Below, one piece after another: positions 49,536-59,931 of a stretch of DNA of 64,000 nt. The notes under the pieces were generated by a model. The model saw only the letters and a program-made list of their open reading frames with translations, did no database searches and was not told where the DNA came from. The stretch comes from Membranipora membranacea (lineage: Eukaryota; Bryozoa; Gymnolaemata; Cheilostomatida; Membraniporidae): the NCBI GenBank assembly GCA_914767715.1, contig OU612065.1:34658001-34722000 (forward strand), given 5' to 3'. Within the stretch, counting starts at the first letter, position 1. Each line of letters opens with the position of its first letter. The position numbers and the translations under genes were made by a program.

Positions 49536-52500
49536 CTACTCCAGGACAGTGTCTTCATCTGAAGCTGCTTTGAAATAAGTCTTGCAAATGGCCTCTCTTT
49601 TACCACAGGCAGTGTCAAATCTTAAAGTGGCCATTTCTCTAGCTGCATTTTCCCTATCGGACTAGTCCATTTTAAGCATATAATTATTACACGTGCCTAC
49701 TGCGTACATCCAGATGTTTCAGTCTTCTCCAGGTATTCTTCAGACATCCGTTAGCATGCTCAACAAGTACCCTGGTAGCACTATGAGCCTGATTGTACCT
49801 CTTAACTCTCCTCGGGTTGTTGTTCCTATCCCTATAAGGTTTCATCATATAAAGCTCTTGCCTGTATGCGCTATCACCTGAATAAGAGGTGTCAAAAGAA
49901 TATATGTTAACAGAAATTTAACACTAAATAAGCCGTCGTTGGCCCCTTATTTGAGCTACATAAATTGGTCGGTGGTATAGATAAAGTTTAAAATATATAC
50001 TCTATCACCAAGAGAAAAAGTTAGCCAATCCGCACAGCGTTGAGACATCTGAATTTAAAGCTAGCTAAGGTTTACTCAGCCTCCTTACTTTATATGGACT
50101 AAGCTGACCAAATTTCTATTCTAGTTAACATGAAGTGACCTTAAACTAGCTAAGCTAAACTTTACCTAACGTTAACTCATCTAGAGTTTGTGTTTTTGAG
50201 TTTTCAACAGATTTTTTCAGATTTCAGTTTTCAACAGATAAGACCAGTAATGAACTCCTGCAAAAAATTTGTTGTTGTTGCCAAGCTATTTTTGAACCCA
50301 CTGGTGCTAGAAGAGAAATAACTGTCTGAGAGTATGCTTGTCTGTTAAAAGCTCACCTAATATGTGATACTGCTTAGGCAATGCTTCCAGCTTTTCCACG
50401 AGACTGGTCCTCCTCAACACCCTGGCATCATGATAACTGCCTGGTGAGCCAACAGAGTAATATATAATCTCTTCAGCGTTATTTACCACCAGCATGCAGT
50501 TGAAGGAATAATTTGACTTCCTGCTGTAATATGTCTACAATAAAACACGGAATGATTATGATAACCATCAGGTGCCGATCACCCAAACAAGAAGCTTTAC
50601 AATTTGATATTTACCCCATGTTAATCTATAGGGTAAATTTTTTCCGTGACTGTTTTTATCTTGTGATATTACTTAGAAAAGTACCCACACTTAATTATCA
50701 AAACACTCAATACAAGTTTCAATATTGCATTAACAGGCCAACACATACTTCGCGATTTGATGCAGTGCAAAAAATACAAAAATAGTCAGAAACAAGATGC
50801 TACACATTAAAATTGCTATAAAGTAAAATCCTTTGGCTTTTTCTCTTGCTGAACATTAGCCTGTCATTGCAATAGACTGTATACTTTATCAGGGCCTACT
50901 TTGAGGATAATTGCTCTTGAGTGAATTCCCTACCTCTGAGCGACGCGAAGGTTGGGGTATCTTGATTTCCGTACCATCAACAAGTCCTATGACTCCAGGA
51001 AAACCTATGAAACATTAAGCTGCAAGTAAATTTCACACATATGATGTTGTGACTGAAATGACGGCACAAGAAATGCAGAAATCAAGAGAAGGACACTTTA
51101 CACAGCACTGTCTTAGACATGGCAGCTTAGGCAAATTCCTAGTACAGCATGGAGTATATGTTAAAACTTGACCGTTAACAGAAGACAACTTTTAAAATTG
51201 GATAGAAAGTAGGGTTGTTACTAGGCCTCGCATATGGGTCAAACAGAACTGGAATTTCATCTTTACGCTAAAACACATAGAGACAACACTTCCCTCTGTC
51301 AGAACAAGCTGTTACCATCAAATTTGCAGTGTATTTACATTATGATTGCTAATTTATAAGTAATTCTCAAACAGGCCTACTCCAGTATGCAGACTATGAC
51401 CTAGTTTCTTAATGATATAAAAACTCACTTACTATATCTAGTGAAGAATGTGGCCTCTTCAATAGCCATTTCTTCATCTGTTGGCCAATTTATGTACCGC
51501 CCTTTCAACACCAAAAGGGCATCAGTTATACGGGTAACACATTCTCGGACAGTTAAGTGGGTAACGTTGAAACTGCAAAAACATAACAAGTCAAACTATT
51601 GAGGGTTCGGTCCCAAAACGGCCCGCGGCCCAAAACGGCCCGAGGCCCAAAACGGCCCGAGGCCCAAAACGGCCCGAGGCCCAAAACGGCCCGCGGCCCA
51701 AAACGGTCCAGCATGATTTATGAGTTCTCCAAGTCCCAAAACCTCTAAAAAATGAGTTAAGTCAACGAACTTCAGTTTTTGTGAAAAAAACTCAAGTTTT
51801 CAAATTTTTCAAAAAAACGTGCCATCTTGGTTTTGAGTTCTCCAAAAACAGTTTGTATATCTATGGTAGCACCATATCAGCATCACCGACTGGAAATTTT
51901 GGTACTTAGTGTTGGTGTACGATCCAGTAGTCCCATTTAAATACGATGCCAAAATCTAATTACTGATCGTAGAATGCAGTTTTCCAAAAACTTTAAGGCT
52001 TGTAACCTATATGTTAAGTCGCTGGGCCTAATCTATGCTGCTCTGGTCATAGATAAGCCTGTGCCAGTTATAAAGCAGTTATCAATAGGTAAAAAATCAA
52101 TCAAATACCTAGCCCGGATTATGTTATAACTGGTCACGCTTAAAACTAAACATCCCCTATATTTTGAAACACAGGATGGTACAGGAAATATTGCCAGGAT
52201 AGCGAGACCAGACAATTTGTCCAGATGGTAATGGGACTAGCGCTACTTCCACCTGAGGGAGTGGTTCCAGCACTAGGTTGGCTATGAGAAATGGCAAAGT
52301 CAGCCCCTGCCAAAGAATTGTTGTTGTATTATGAAAATGTTTGGACAAGGAGATGGAAGCCAACAGAGGTTTCAGTATTTGGTCGAAAGATACGTACCAA
52401 TAATGACTTGGAAGGTAGGGAAAATCCAAGGATCATCAAAGGGAATGCAACGCTTGTTTACAATGCTTGTTGCGTATTTATTTACAATTTTTTTTTTCTC

Positions 52501-54001
52501 TTTCCAAAAAATGATTCGATTTGTTTATTTTTTACTGAACACCTCTCAGATCAACACAATAATAATATTTAGCATCTTTTCTAACAATGCTGAAGTAACT
52601 GAGGACCTGACAATCTGCCGGTGTGTTGGTATTAATAATTTTGTGATTAACTGCCAATTTGTATACTGTCATTTGGTTGTATTATTCTTCCATAGGCTAC
52701 CACAAACGGCTGAATGACCTGACCAAAGCAAAATCAAACACATGGAAGCTCATGGCAAGGCTTGCTTTAGAGGCCAAGGAGGCCTTGAGACAGGTGCAGC
52801 TGGTGAAGGTGGGAGAGGCCACCAGGATAAGGAATAAACGTTTTCTTAAAATAAATAGGACAATTTTTTCAGTCTTTGATAAATTTAATCGTACGAAAAA
52901 CCTCAAAGACCTACTACGGTTCAGTGCATATCAGGCTGATGAGCTAGGCATATCTGCAATTACGATAGAAGAAATGGAATATGATTAGTTAAACTTCACT
53001 ACACTGTATGTTTGTCAGTGTCTAGTTCAATCTTTGTCAATATTTTATTATCCAATCATTGTTCTGTGAGTGCTCTGATAAAAAATAAATGAAATATACA
53101 GTGTGTAAACTACATTGAGAAATGTACTACGAAAACAAACACATTCTGCACGTAAGTTAGACATCCTTGCATTTACATAGTATTTTATTGTCCTAAGCCA
53201 TGTCAACTGTTACATTTATTTCTATCAGGTTAGAATTTACTTAACTATGTTGACTTGTTGTTTTACAGAGCTTTCAAGACTTGAAGAACTCAAAAATCAT
53301 GCTGGGCCATTTTCTTGAATAGTTTCAAAACTTTTTTATCACAAAAAATTAGGTTCGTTGACTTAACTCGATTTTAAGAGGTTTTGGGTCTTGGAGAACT
53401 CAAAAATCATGCTGGGCCGTTTTTTGCGAAAAGTTTGAAAATTTCGGTTTTTTTCAAAAATCTTAAGTTTGTTGACTTATCTCATTTTTTAGAGGTTTTG
53501 GGACTTGGAGAACTCAAAAACCAAGATGGGCCGTTTTTTCGAAAAGTTTGAAAACTTAAGTTTTTCCCAAAAACTTAAGTTTTTTCCCAAAAACTTAATT
53601 TCGTTGACTTAACTCACTTTTTGGAGGTCTCGGGACTTGGAAAACTCAAAAACCAAAATGGGCCTTTTTTTGAAAAATTTGAAAACTTAAGTTTTTTCCA
53701 AAAAACTTAAGTTTTTTTCCCAAAAACTTAAGTTTTTTCCCAAAAACTTAAGTCCCAAAAACTTAAGAGATCTATGCTTGTTATCCGACAATTTATCCAG
53801 AACCACATATGAAGGATTCACAATTCCTCTACTTACTGTGTAGCTATGGAAACCATAGAGTCAACGGTAGAGAAAAAGTGGAGTGCAATAATGAGCCGGT
53901 GTTCACTTGGCAGTGTGTTAGGGGGCATATGCGGATCACTCGGTTCCTGCAACCACTCTTTACCGCTTTCAGTTCGCTTTAGCTCACTGAGGAGAATGCT
54001 T
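49536..54001 (-). CDS. HARBI1-like PIF/Harbinger transposase, spliced
   Basis: This is a DDE-type nuclease of the PIF/Harbinger family, which cuts and joins DNA ends, or a domesticated relative (HARBI1). Six exons in phase: 54001-53837, 51572-51433, 51004-50934, 50534-50357, 49877 to about 49704, and 49642-49536 (stop 49538-49536). All have GT..AG introns. Motifs in order: LPSEHRLIIALHFFST; LTVRECVTRITDALL; FPGVIGLVDGTEI (first D); GSPGSYHDARVL; HILGDSAYR (second D); RYNQAHSATRVLVEHANG (E); KREAICKTYF near the C-terminus. About 280 residues are visible, against about 350 for HARBI1. The N-terminal exon is missing or uncertain (see 56917-56996). The hydrophobic stretch with the usual LHN motif before the C-terminus is not found, so the last junction may be wrong or the gene damaged. 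A Mutator-like element fills the first intron. Confidence 0.85.
51612..51709. repeat. 17 bp GC-rich tandem repeat
   Basis: Five copies of CCCAAAACGGCCCG(A/C)GG plus a 13 bp partial copy. It is strikingly GC-rich in an AT-rich region and lies at the left edge of the Mutator-like element. Confidence 0.92.
52198..52988 (+). pseudogene. Mutator-like (MULE) transposase, C-terminal part, degenerate
   Basis: Two exons, 52198-52414 and 52696-52988, with a 281 bp GT..AG intron in phase. Exon 1 reads RQFVQMVMGLALLPPEGV, hits an in-frame TGA after ALGWL, and continues with LLLYYENVWTRRWKP and RTNNDLEG. Exon 2 opens YHKRLNDLTKAKSNTWKLM. The pattern N.xEG.H.RLN..., preceded by W....P and an ALAFLPP-like helix, is the C-terminal signature of MULE-type transposases in invertebrates. 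The catalytic core and any zinc finger are absent upstream. The stop and truncation indicate a non-functional relic, embedded antisense in the HARBI1-like intron. Confidence 0.78.
53270..53770. repeat. Right terminal repeat block of the MULE
   Basis: Three or four degenerate copies of a ~115-120 bp segment containing GGACTTGGAGAACTCAAAAA..ATGGGCCGTTTTTT and GTTGACTTAACTC. They grade into a ~20 bp tandem repeat of TTTTTTCCCAAAAACTTAAG from about 53570 onward. Confidence 0.8.
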
Positions 54002-54140
54002 CTATAATTATAAAAAATGCAGCAATTGTTCGTGTTTCCAAACTACAGTTCCATTGTATAAAAATCAGTATAATGTTTGTTGCGTAACAAAACAGCAAGC
54101 TCGATAGTGGAATAATAGTTAAGGCATATCACCTGAATGG

Positions 54141-54360
54141 TGTTGCGAAGTTGGGTTCTATCAGGATGGCAAGATATAAGGCAGTCCACTCACCATGAAA
54201 GTCAGTAGACAAGTGCTCATGTGTGTCTCTTCAATCAAGGTCACGGTCAAGTCAGTCTCTGTCATATATAGGTCAGGGCAGAGAGGACAACTCCAAGATA
54301 CATGTACAAAGTACATGTATGACAACATGACAACAAACCTTATGATAGGACAACTCCACA
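54141..54360 (-). repeat. 3' LTR (220 bp)
   Basis: Appears identical by eye to 56309-56528. On the element's coding strand it begins TGTGGAGTTGTCC and ends CTTCGCAACA, the TG..CA ends of retroviral-type LTRs. It is preceded in the genome by AATGG (54136-54140). Confidence 0.93.
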
Positions 54361-54460
54361 TGCCCTTACTATTATAAGGGTTTTTTGACACATACTCTAT
54401 AACCCTAACAGGGTTGAGAGACTTCACATGCCCTTTCTTTGAGAAAGGGATGTTTACTCA
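54361..54460. repeat. Two small hairpins between gag and 3' LTR
   Basis: CCCTTACTATTATAAGGG and CCCTTTCTTTGAGAAAGGG lie about 75 bp apart within two diverged copies of a ~70 bp segment (ACATGCCCTT..CATACTCTRTRRCCC). A structured 3' untranslated region is one possibility. Confidence 0.6.
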
Positions 54461-54629
54461 TACTCTGTGGCCCACGTTCAGGGTTAGCACACAACTACGG
54501 GGACTACCGACAAATGTCAGCAACCACACAAGCAATAACGAAAAGCGGATAGGATGTCAACTTAAAACAAGCATTTTTACTTACAAGGTGACAACAGCTC
54601 TTCACTAGGGTAGAATTTACAGAGGGAAG

Positions 54630-55892
54630 TTATCTCCGCCAATTACTATCACTACTACCTGAGCTTTGCCTAGGTGGAGAGCGATCATCACATGACTGTC
54701 TTTTAGTTCGCTCTTTGTACCTCTGGTCTGAGCTCCCGTTTACTCTACAACTGCAATCTCTTGCTGAGACGCCTTCACGCAAACAAAACCTACATCTATA
54801 AACATCAGTACAATCCTGCTGGTGATGTGACATCCTTTGACATCTGAAACACCCGCCTTCAGGACAGTAACGCGCAATATGATCATTTTTATGACAGATA
54901 TAACAGCCAGAATGCTGACTACTACTATGACTTACATACCTCCTTTCACGGTCAGGTGAAGGGTAATCATCATGATCACTCCCACCATCACCATTATAAC
55001 GATGGTTGTCACTACAAAATCTCTTGTTGTCAGAACCTCGATTAGAATGGTTATAAGCATCATGATAAGTATTACTTACACTACTCTCATCACTTCTCTC
55101 TCGGTGAGGACGACACTTCACTTCACCAACATGCGCCTGTATAACAGTAACATTTGGTACAACATTGATTGGATCACAAACTACACTAGACTCAGCGTGT
55201 ACTTCAACTTTAACAGGTATTTTAGCAGGGACCTGTTTACTCTCTGACAGCGCATAAGTCGGGTCTGATCTATTTAAGGCATTCAAAGACTCTTGTGCAG
55301 CTAGTCTTGCCCTTAAAACTTTGTTGATCTTGACCCAGTTCAACTCATCATCAGCCATCATCTCAAACTTCAATTTTGAGTTACGCAAACCTCTTACTGC
55401 GATCAACAATGCAAATCTCTCCCTGACATTGCCACCGGAGAAATCACATTGCCTACTCAGTCCTTCAACACGCAGAAGATAAGCGCGTTCATCTTCATTG
55501 TCAAGTTGTTGACAGGTAACAAACTTGTCCAACTTAACATACTCAGACTCGTCATGCTCAAAGTGTTCTCTCAACAAGTTCCACACATCTAAGAACTCCA
55601 AAGATGTGGAAAACAAGTCAACACCAAGCGATGACACTACTTCACGAGCATCACTGCCCATACACCAGAGCAAAGACGCCAGCTTTGCATCTTCACCGAA
55701 GCGAGGCACCCTCACTTTTTCGGTAACTCTAGAACCACCAGTGCCAGTAGTCACTTCTTCGATGTCATAGCCAAGTTCAATCGACTTCATTCTTAAAGCC
55801 AGATTAAACTCAACAGACCACCGCTTAAATGACCCATGGACATTGGATGAGTCTACAACAAACACAGGTAGACTAGCAAAGATACTAGCCAT
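54630..55892 (-). CDS. gag: Gag-like polyprotein with CCHC zinc knuckles
   Basis: The structural protein of an LTR retrotransposon, expected to assemble particles and bind element RNA. The frame opens at 55916; the second Met (MASIFASLPVF, 55892) looks the better start, giving 420 residues. The first ~190 residues have the helical character of retrotransposon capsids. The C-terminal third is rich in Ser, Arg and His and holds the knuckles: CYICHKNDHIARYC and CFRCQRMSHHQQDC both fit CX2CX4HX4C. A third, CRFCLREGVSARDC, has Val where His is expected. The frame is uninterrupted. It sits between the two LTRs, antisense to the window. Confidence 0.88.
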   Translation of the reverse strand: MASIFASLPVFVVDSSNVHGSFKRWSVEFNLALRMKSIELGYDIEEVTTGTGGSRVTEKVRVPRFGEDAKLASLLWCMGSDAREVVSSLGVDLFSTSLEFLDVWNLLREHFEHDESEYVKLDKFVTCQQLDNEDERAYLLRVEGLSRQCDFSGGNVRERFALLIAVRGLRNSKLKFEMMADDELNWVKINKVLRARLAAQESLNALNRSDPTYALSESKQVPAKIPVKVEVHAESSVVCDPINVVPNVTVIQAHVGEVKCRPHRERSDESSVSNTYHDAYNHSNRGSDNKRFCSDNHRYNGDGGSDHDDYPSPDRERRYVSHSSSQHSGCYICHKNDHIARYCPEGGCFRCQRMSHHQQDCTDVYRCRFCLREGVSARDCSCRVNGSSDQRYKERTKRQSCDDRSPPRQSSGSSDSNWRR

Positions 55893-56149
55893 GGCACCAG
55901 TGTACAACCTATACAATAGTAAGCTAGGGTATACTCAAGCGACACAAGTTCAAATTGTATTCAAGAACACAAAGAAAACTTTTACTCAAATTTCCAGCCA
56001 AAATTTGTGAACAAAGATGGAGGAAAATATCTTTTGTTGTTTGATTTTTGGATGTTTCACTTCTCATACACCTTGGCTACACTTCCTCCTCACCTAAACT
56101 AGGGCTTTCCACTCCTAGTTAGTAACTCACCTAAACACCTTTTCTACAC

Positions 56150-56290
56150 ACCTTTTTCTCCTTACTCCTCTCCTCAATAACACCTTATCTCCTACTCATT
56201 CACCTCTCCTATACACCTCTCTTTCTCCTCTACACCTCTCTTTCTCCTCTACACCTCTCCTAGCACTTCACCTTCACCTCTCCTAAGTAT
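56150..56290. repeat. Pyrimidine-rich imperfect tandem repeat in element leader
   Basis: Repeated CTCTCTTTCTCCTCTACAC and related CACCTCTCCTA pieces occur in the untranslated leader between the 5' LTR and gag. On the element's sense strand the tract is purine-rich. Confidence 0.7.
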
Positions 56291-56291
56291 A

Positions 56292-56308
56292 TCTCACAAC
56301 TGACACCA
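56292..56308 (-). promoter_or_regulatory. Primer binding site candidate
   Basis: Immediately inside the 5' LTR the sense strand reads TGGTGTCAGTTGTGAGA. The leading TGG complements the CCA end of a tRNA, the usual arrangement for a minus-strand primer site. The matching tRNA is not identified. Its position confirms the element's orientation. Confidence 0.7.
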
Positions 56309-56528
56309 TGTTGCGAAGTTGGGTTCTATCAGGATGGCAAGATATAAGGCAGTCCACTCACCATGAAAGTCAGTAGACAAGTGCTCATGTGTGTCTCTTC
56401 AATCAAGGTCACGGTCAAGTCAGTCTCTGTCATATATAGGTCAGGGCAGAGAGGACAACTCCAAGATACATGTACAAAGTACATGTATGACAACATGACA
56501 ACAAACCTTATGATAGGACAACTCCACA
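56309..56528 (-). repeat. 5' LTR (220 bp)
   Basis: Appears identical by eye to 54141-54360. It is followed in the genome by the target duplication AATGG (56529-56533). It contains an inverted ATACATGTAC/GTACATGTAT pair. Confidence 0.93.
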
Positions 56529-56916
56529 AATGGTACGTTGCTTGTGAGGATGTAGCAGCAGGAATGTGTGTTCTTCAGGGTGTTTTGGAACTGACTGGTA
56601 GGACAGCAGAACTGAGGTGTCCAACCAAGTCCAAGTCAATTGAAATAACATCAATGTTAGGATTAATGGGAAAGTAAGTAAATAATGTGTGAGAACATAT
56701 GATGATTTAGATATATACATAATATATATATATATATATATACCATTATTATTATGATAAAACAGTCAGTGTCAGTAGATTACTGCAGGGTAGAGTAAAG
56801 TAGGAGAATATCATACCAGGTAGCTTGATAAAGCCTGTACAGTCCCCTAAAAATAATAATACCAGCCACAGTTCAGAAGGACTAGTGACTAGTGTTGTAT
56901 TGTTGTAGCAGCCTAC

Positions 56917-56996
56917 CTCTTGAGAACCTGAATGCACTTTTGAATCTAGACTGACTCCAGTCTGGCAACGATTCATAGAGCTGATCTCTTGTAGGC
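56917..56996 (-). CDS. Candidate N-terminal exon of the HARBI1-like gene
   Basis: An 80 bp open stretch between an acceptor (TTTCAG) and a donor (GTAGGC) encodes PTRDQLYESLPDWSQSRF and FRFSR. The FR.SR motif at this position resembles the start of the PIF/Harbinger transposase domain, and the next visible exon (54001) starts with SILLSELKR. The phase is off by one when the two are joined directly, so a small exon or a base error lies between. The LTR element would then sit inside this intron. Confidence 0.45.
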
Positions 56997-57094
56997 CTGA
57001 AATCTTTGCCACTGTTGCCAAAGAATGCATGGTTGAAGTAAGAAAACCTAGCTAAAACAGAGGATTGTCAATCTAATTAATCAATGTAATCTAA

Positions 57095-58363
57095 TCAATC
57101 ATATACAATAGCTCGTCTCCTCCTCTGAGACCGAGCACCTGGCTGTGGTTCAATGTCCACTACTGCCCTGCCACCGGCTTTTTTTTAGGTAAAGATTGGT
57201 CTTGCCCGTCAATGACCGACTTCACAACTATCACATCTTCATCACTTTTCTGAGCAAGTGGCTGATTAGCAGCTGAGACAACGGCAATGTCTGTGGCTAC
57301 AGTAGTCTCCTGATAGTAAAAATGTGAAGTTTGAGTTTGAGATTACAGTCAGTCATTGTTATGTAAAATATCACATTTGAGACAATATAATATTAGCTTT
57401 CCCACCACCGATGGCGAAAGAGGTTTTAAGACTTGGTAAAGACAGAACTGTAAGCACAGAATGGTATGTGACCGACCGTAAATAGACCAGATGCAACATG
57501 CATAAAAATGGTAGAAAATTAGACAGAGCATGCTAACCGCCTCCCCACTGACATCCTATACTCCGCATGCTCTCACAGAACATTCCTTAAAGTGATGATC
57601 AATTTCCTTGTGATATATGTCCACTTAAGAGCAATACAGAACACAGGAATACAGAACACAGACACAACTGTGTGCTTGAATCATGTTTCAGTGAGCGCAC
57701 ATGGTTTGAACATCTACCTTCACTTCAGCCCGCAGATCTTTGAGTTTGGTTCTCACTAGAGCTCTAGCTCCTCTGACTCTTATCATGGCCAGTACCTCCT
57801 CAACATCCATATCTGTCATCATTTTCAACGACTGTGATGTTCATTTCATCTACAACAGAGGTTATTGATACATTGGCCTATAGAGTGAACAGAAATGCTA
57901 CTGCCAGACTGACCGGTTGACTAAACTTACAACAGAAGGTTTCTATACTACTTTTAACTTTACCACAGGGCACCACATGCACAGTGACAGCAGTATAAAT
58001 CAAAAGAAGGAAATAAATGTGGTAGAAAACTACCCCTAGTAGCAAACTTGACTGCAAGGTTAAGGTGATAAAATTCCTCCTGTGGCTGATAAGGGACTGA
58101 TATAATATAGGCCTAGTATAGGCAAAGAAAAAATTTAAAGATGGTGTGACTTTTTGATTGTTGTGTGTGACTGTGAGTGACTGGGTGATGGAGGAGTTAC
58201 TAAAACTTTTAGCTCCTACCAAATAAATATCATTCATTTCTAAATCTTATTGATGTTTCTGTGACCTCTTTAACCACTTTTTACACTTTCACTTACCTTT
58301 GAACAGAGTTACAACTTCTTCTTCTTTAGAATCACCTAAAATTGATCTCAAAATAACCTCCAT
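57095..58363 (-). CDS. Small three-exon gene, unknown function
   Basis: Exon 1 is 58363-58297 (ATG start, MEVILRSILGDSKEEEVV). Exon 2 is 57812-57718, reading MDVEEVLAMIRVRGARALV then TKLKDLRAEVK. Exon 3 starts at 57309 with ETTVATDIAVVSAANQPL. All junctions are in phase with GT..AG ends. In exon 3 a run of eight A (57179-57186) is followed by a stop at 57162-57160. One frame over, the reading continues with a basic tail (ARSQRRRRAIVYD) to a stop at 57097-57095. A homopolymer error or a real frameshift is possible. The protein is small, charged and has no recognised domain. It could be the 5' part of the HARBI1-like gene, but I cannot join them in phase. Confidence 0.5.
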
Positions 58364-58375
58364 TTCTTCCAATTT

Positions 58376-59242
58376 CCCACACGCCGATTGCAGATGACAA
58401 ATTGAAGGAAGGTTGTATGAAGGTCATAGTTTGAAATCATACTGCAAGCAGTATGATAACCATACTGACTCTCGTGATCTGACTGGGCATGTAGATCACT
58501 GATAAACTAGGCTATAGTTACCACAAAGTAGATGTCGTAAGGTTAAGTATAAATCATGTGTGACTTTAAATTGTGCATGTGCAAGAACAATGAGTTTAGT
58601 CTAGGTTCTGAGAGAAAATTTGGTCAGGGAGAATGGGATAGCCCCTGCATGAACTGCCAATCAAAATCAGCTAATAGTGACAAGAGAGAATAACTATCAA
58701 TATCAATTCCGCACGCATTGCGGAGCATACCACCAGAGCAGGTAGCCAATCAGATGGCTTCGGAATTCCAAGACTCAATATTGCAGAGATCAGCTCATGC
58801 CCAGAGCTGAGCATGCGCAGAATGTATGATAACGTTAATACTTTTTGAGTTATATTTATCTGTAGATGTTTATGGTCCTATATCCGGTTTCTGAGGTCAA
58901 GGGGAAGAAAAGATTGTTCCCTGGTTATGTGTAAACATCTTCAGCTCATAAACTTGTCATCAATCAGATTGGTTAGGTTCCCATCCAGCAACTTGACATG
59001 AGAGGAGACCTTATCACTCTGAATACCACAGGATCTACCCCCTTTTCACTAGCACTATAAGCATACATTGATCCTAGCCCTTTGCACTTGGTGTGTTGTG
59101 CACAACTACCCCTTATTTATAGATTTCACTGTGCAGCTCCAGCTCTCCAAAACACCTCCTTAAACGTGTTTTTAGGCCGAGCATGGTGGGTAAATTTTGG
59201 TGAGTCCCCCCCCCCCCTGGGTTCACAGAGACCCTCCAACTC
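58376..59242. other. Intergenic region between divergent genes
   Basis: Separates the minus-strand gene starting at 58363 from the plus-strand helicase exons. A Walker A exon for the helicase was looked for here and not found. It contains a short poly-C run near 59208-59217. Confidence 0.45.
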
Positions 59243-59931
59243 CAGAACTCTTAATTTGCGGAGCTATAGGGTTGAGCAGCGTTGTTCTGAAGGGGAAGCT
59301 GACTGAGACTGTGACTACCTTACATTCAGCATTTGGTCTGATCACAGACAGCAGGTTACTGACAGTTGATTTGATGAGTTGCAGCCAACTGTCAGTGACC
59401 TGCTCTCTGTGGTCTGATGGACGGAAGGTAAGTTGTCACTCAGTGATAGTTCTATTTTCTGGTTCTAAATCTGGTTGTTTGCTATCTCATGGGTCCTGAC
59501 TGATTATTTTGAAAATCCAAGAGCAACATCTGCAATCGTGAATTAAATGTCAAACAGAGCACACAAGATTTGCCAATTGTGTCATATATTAGTTTCCAAC
59601 TCTGCCAAATAGTGTATCATTAATCAGCCTTTCCAATAATCTCCCAAATGGAACTATTGCTGACTTGTGTAGCACACAAGCTCATAGTACTCAATGCTGA
59701 TCTGCCTACAGGTTCTCTGCAGATCGTCTCGTAGAACTCTTCATGGACGAAGACGAATACTATATGGAAAGAAGAGAAAGGTGTGTAGCTCTTTTATTTG
59801 ATAAACCTTTAAATTAAATCGGAGATCCCTACTGCTGACTCATATTTACAAGCACACAATTTTGATCTTCCCATAAATTTATTGATAATCTAAGCTTGTA
59901 TTATTGTCAGTTTGTCTACAAGACGTTAACT

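Larger units (their letters stand above)
51612..53770 (+). mobile_element. Mutator-like element nested in HARBI1-like intron
   Basis: A relic MULE transposase (52198-52988) is bracketed by long, repeat-rich inverted ends. The left block, about 51710-51860, is the reverse complement of material at 53270-53640: AGTTCTCCAAGTCCCAAAAC versus GTTTTGGGACTTGGAGAACT, and GAGTTAAGTCAACGAAC versus GTTCGTTGACTTAACTC. Long terminal inverted repeats with internal tandem copies are common in Mutator elements. Exact ends and a target duplication are not resolved. The right edge is a ~20 bp tandem repeat and the left edge the 17 bp GC-rich repeat, which do not match each other. Confidence 0.7.
54141..56528 (-). 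mobile_element. Gag-only LTR retrotransposon, complete, 2388 bp
   Basis: Two 220 bp LTRs flank one gag-like gene. The 5 bp duplication AATGG lies at 54136-54140 and 56529-56533. A primer-binding-site candidate follows the 5' LTR. No protease, reverse transcriptase, RNase H or integrase is encoded, so the element must be mobilised in trans by an autonomous relative. LTR identity implies recent insertion. The insertion lies between the HARBI1-like exons and further candidate exons upstream. Confidence 0.92.

Noticed and set aside
51612-51709. CRISPR array
   Set aside because: 17 bp units are contiguous without spacers, in a eukaryotic intron.
56508-56720. Minus-strand 70-codon frame as a missing HARBI1-like exon
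   Set aside because: It overlaps the LTR boundary, and the only acceptor/donor pair leaves the phase wrong for joining to the exon at 54001.
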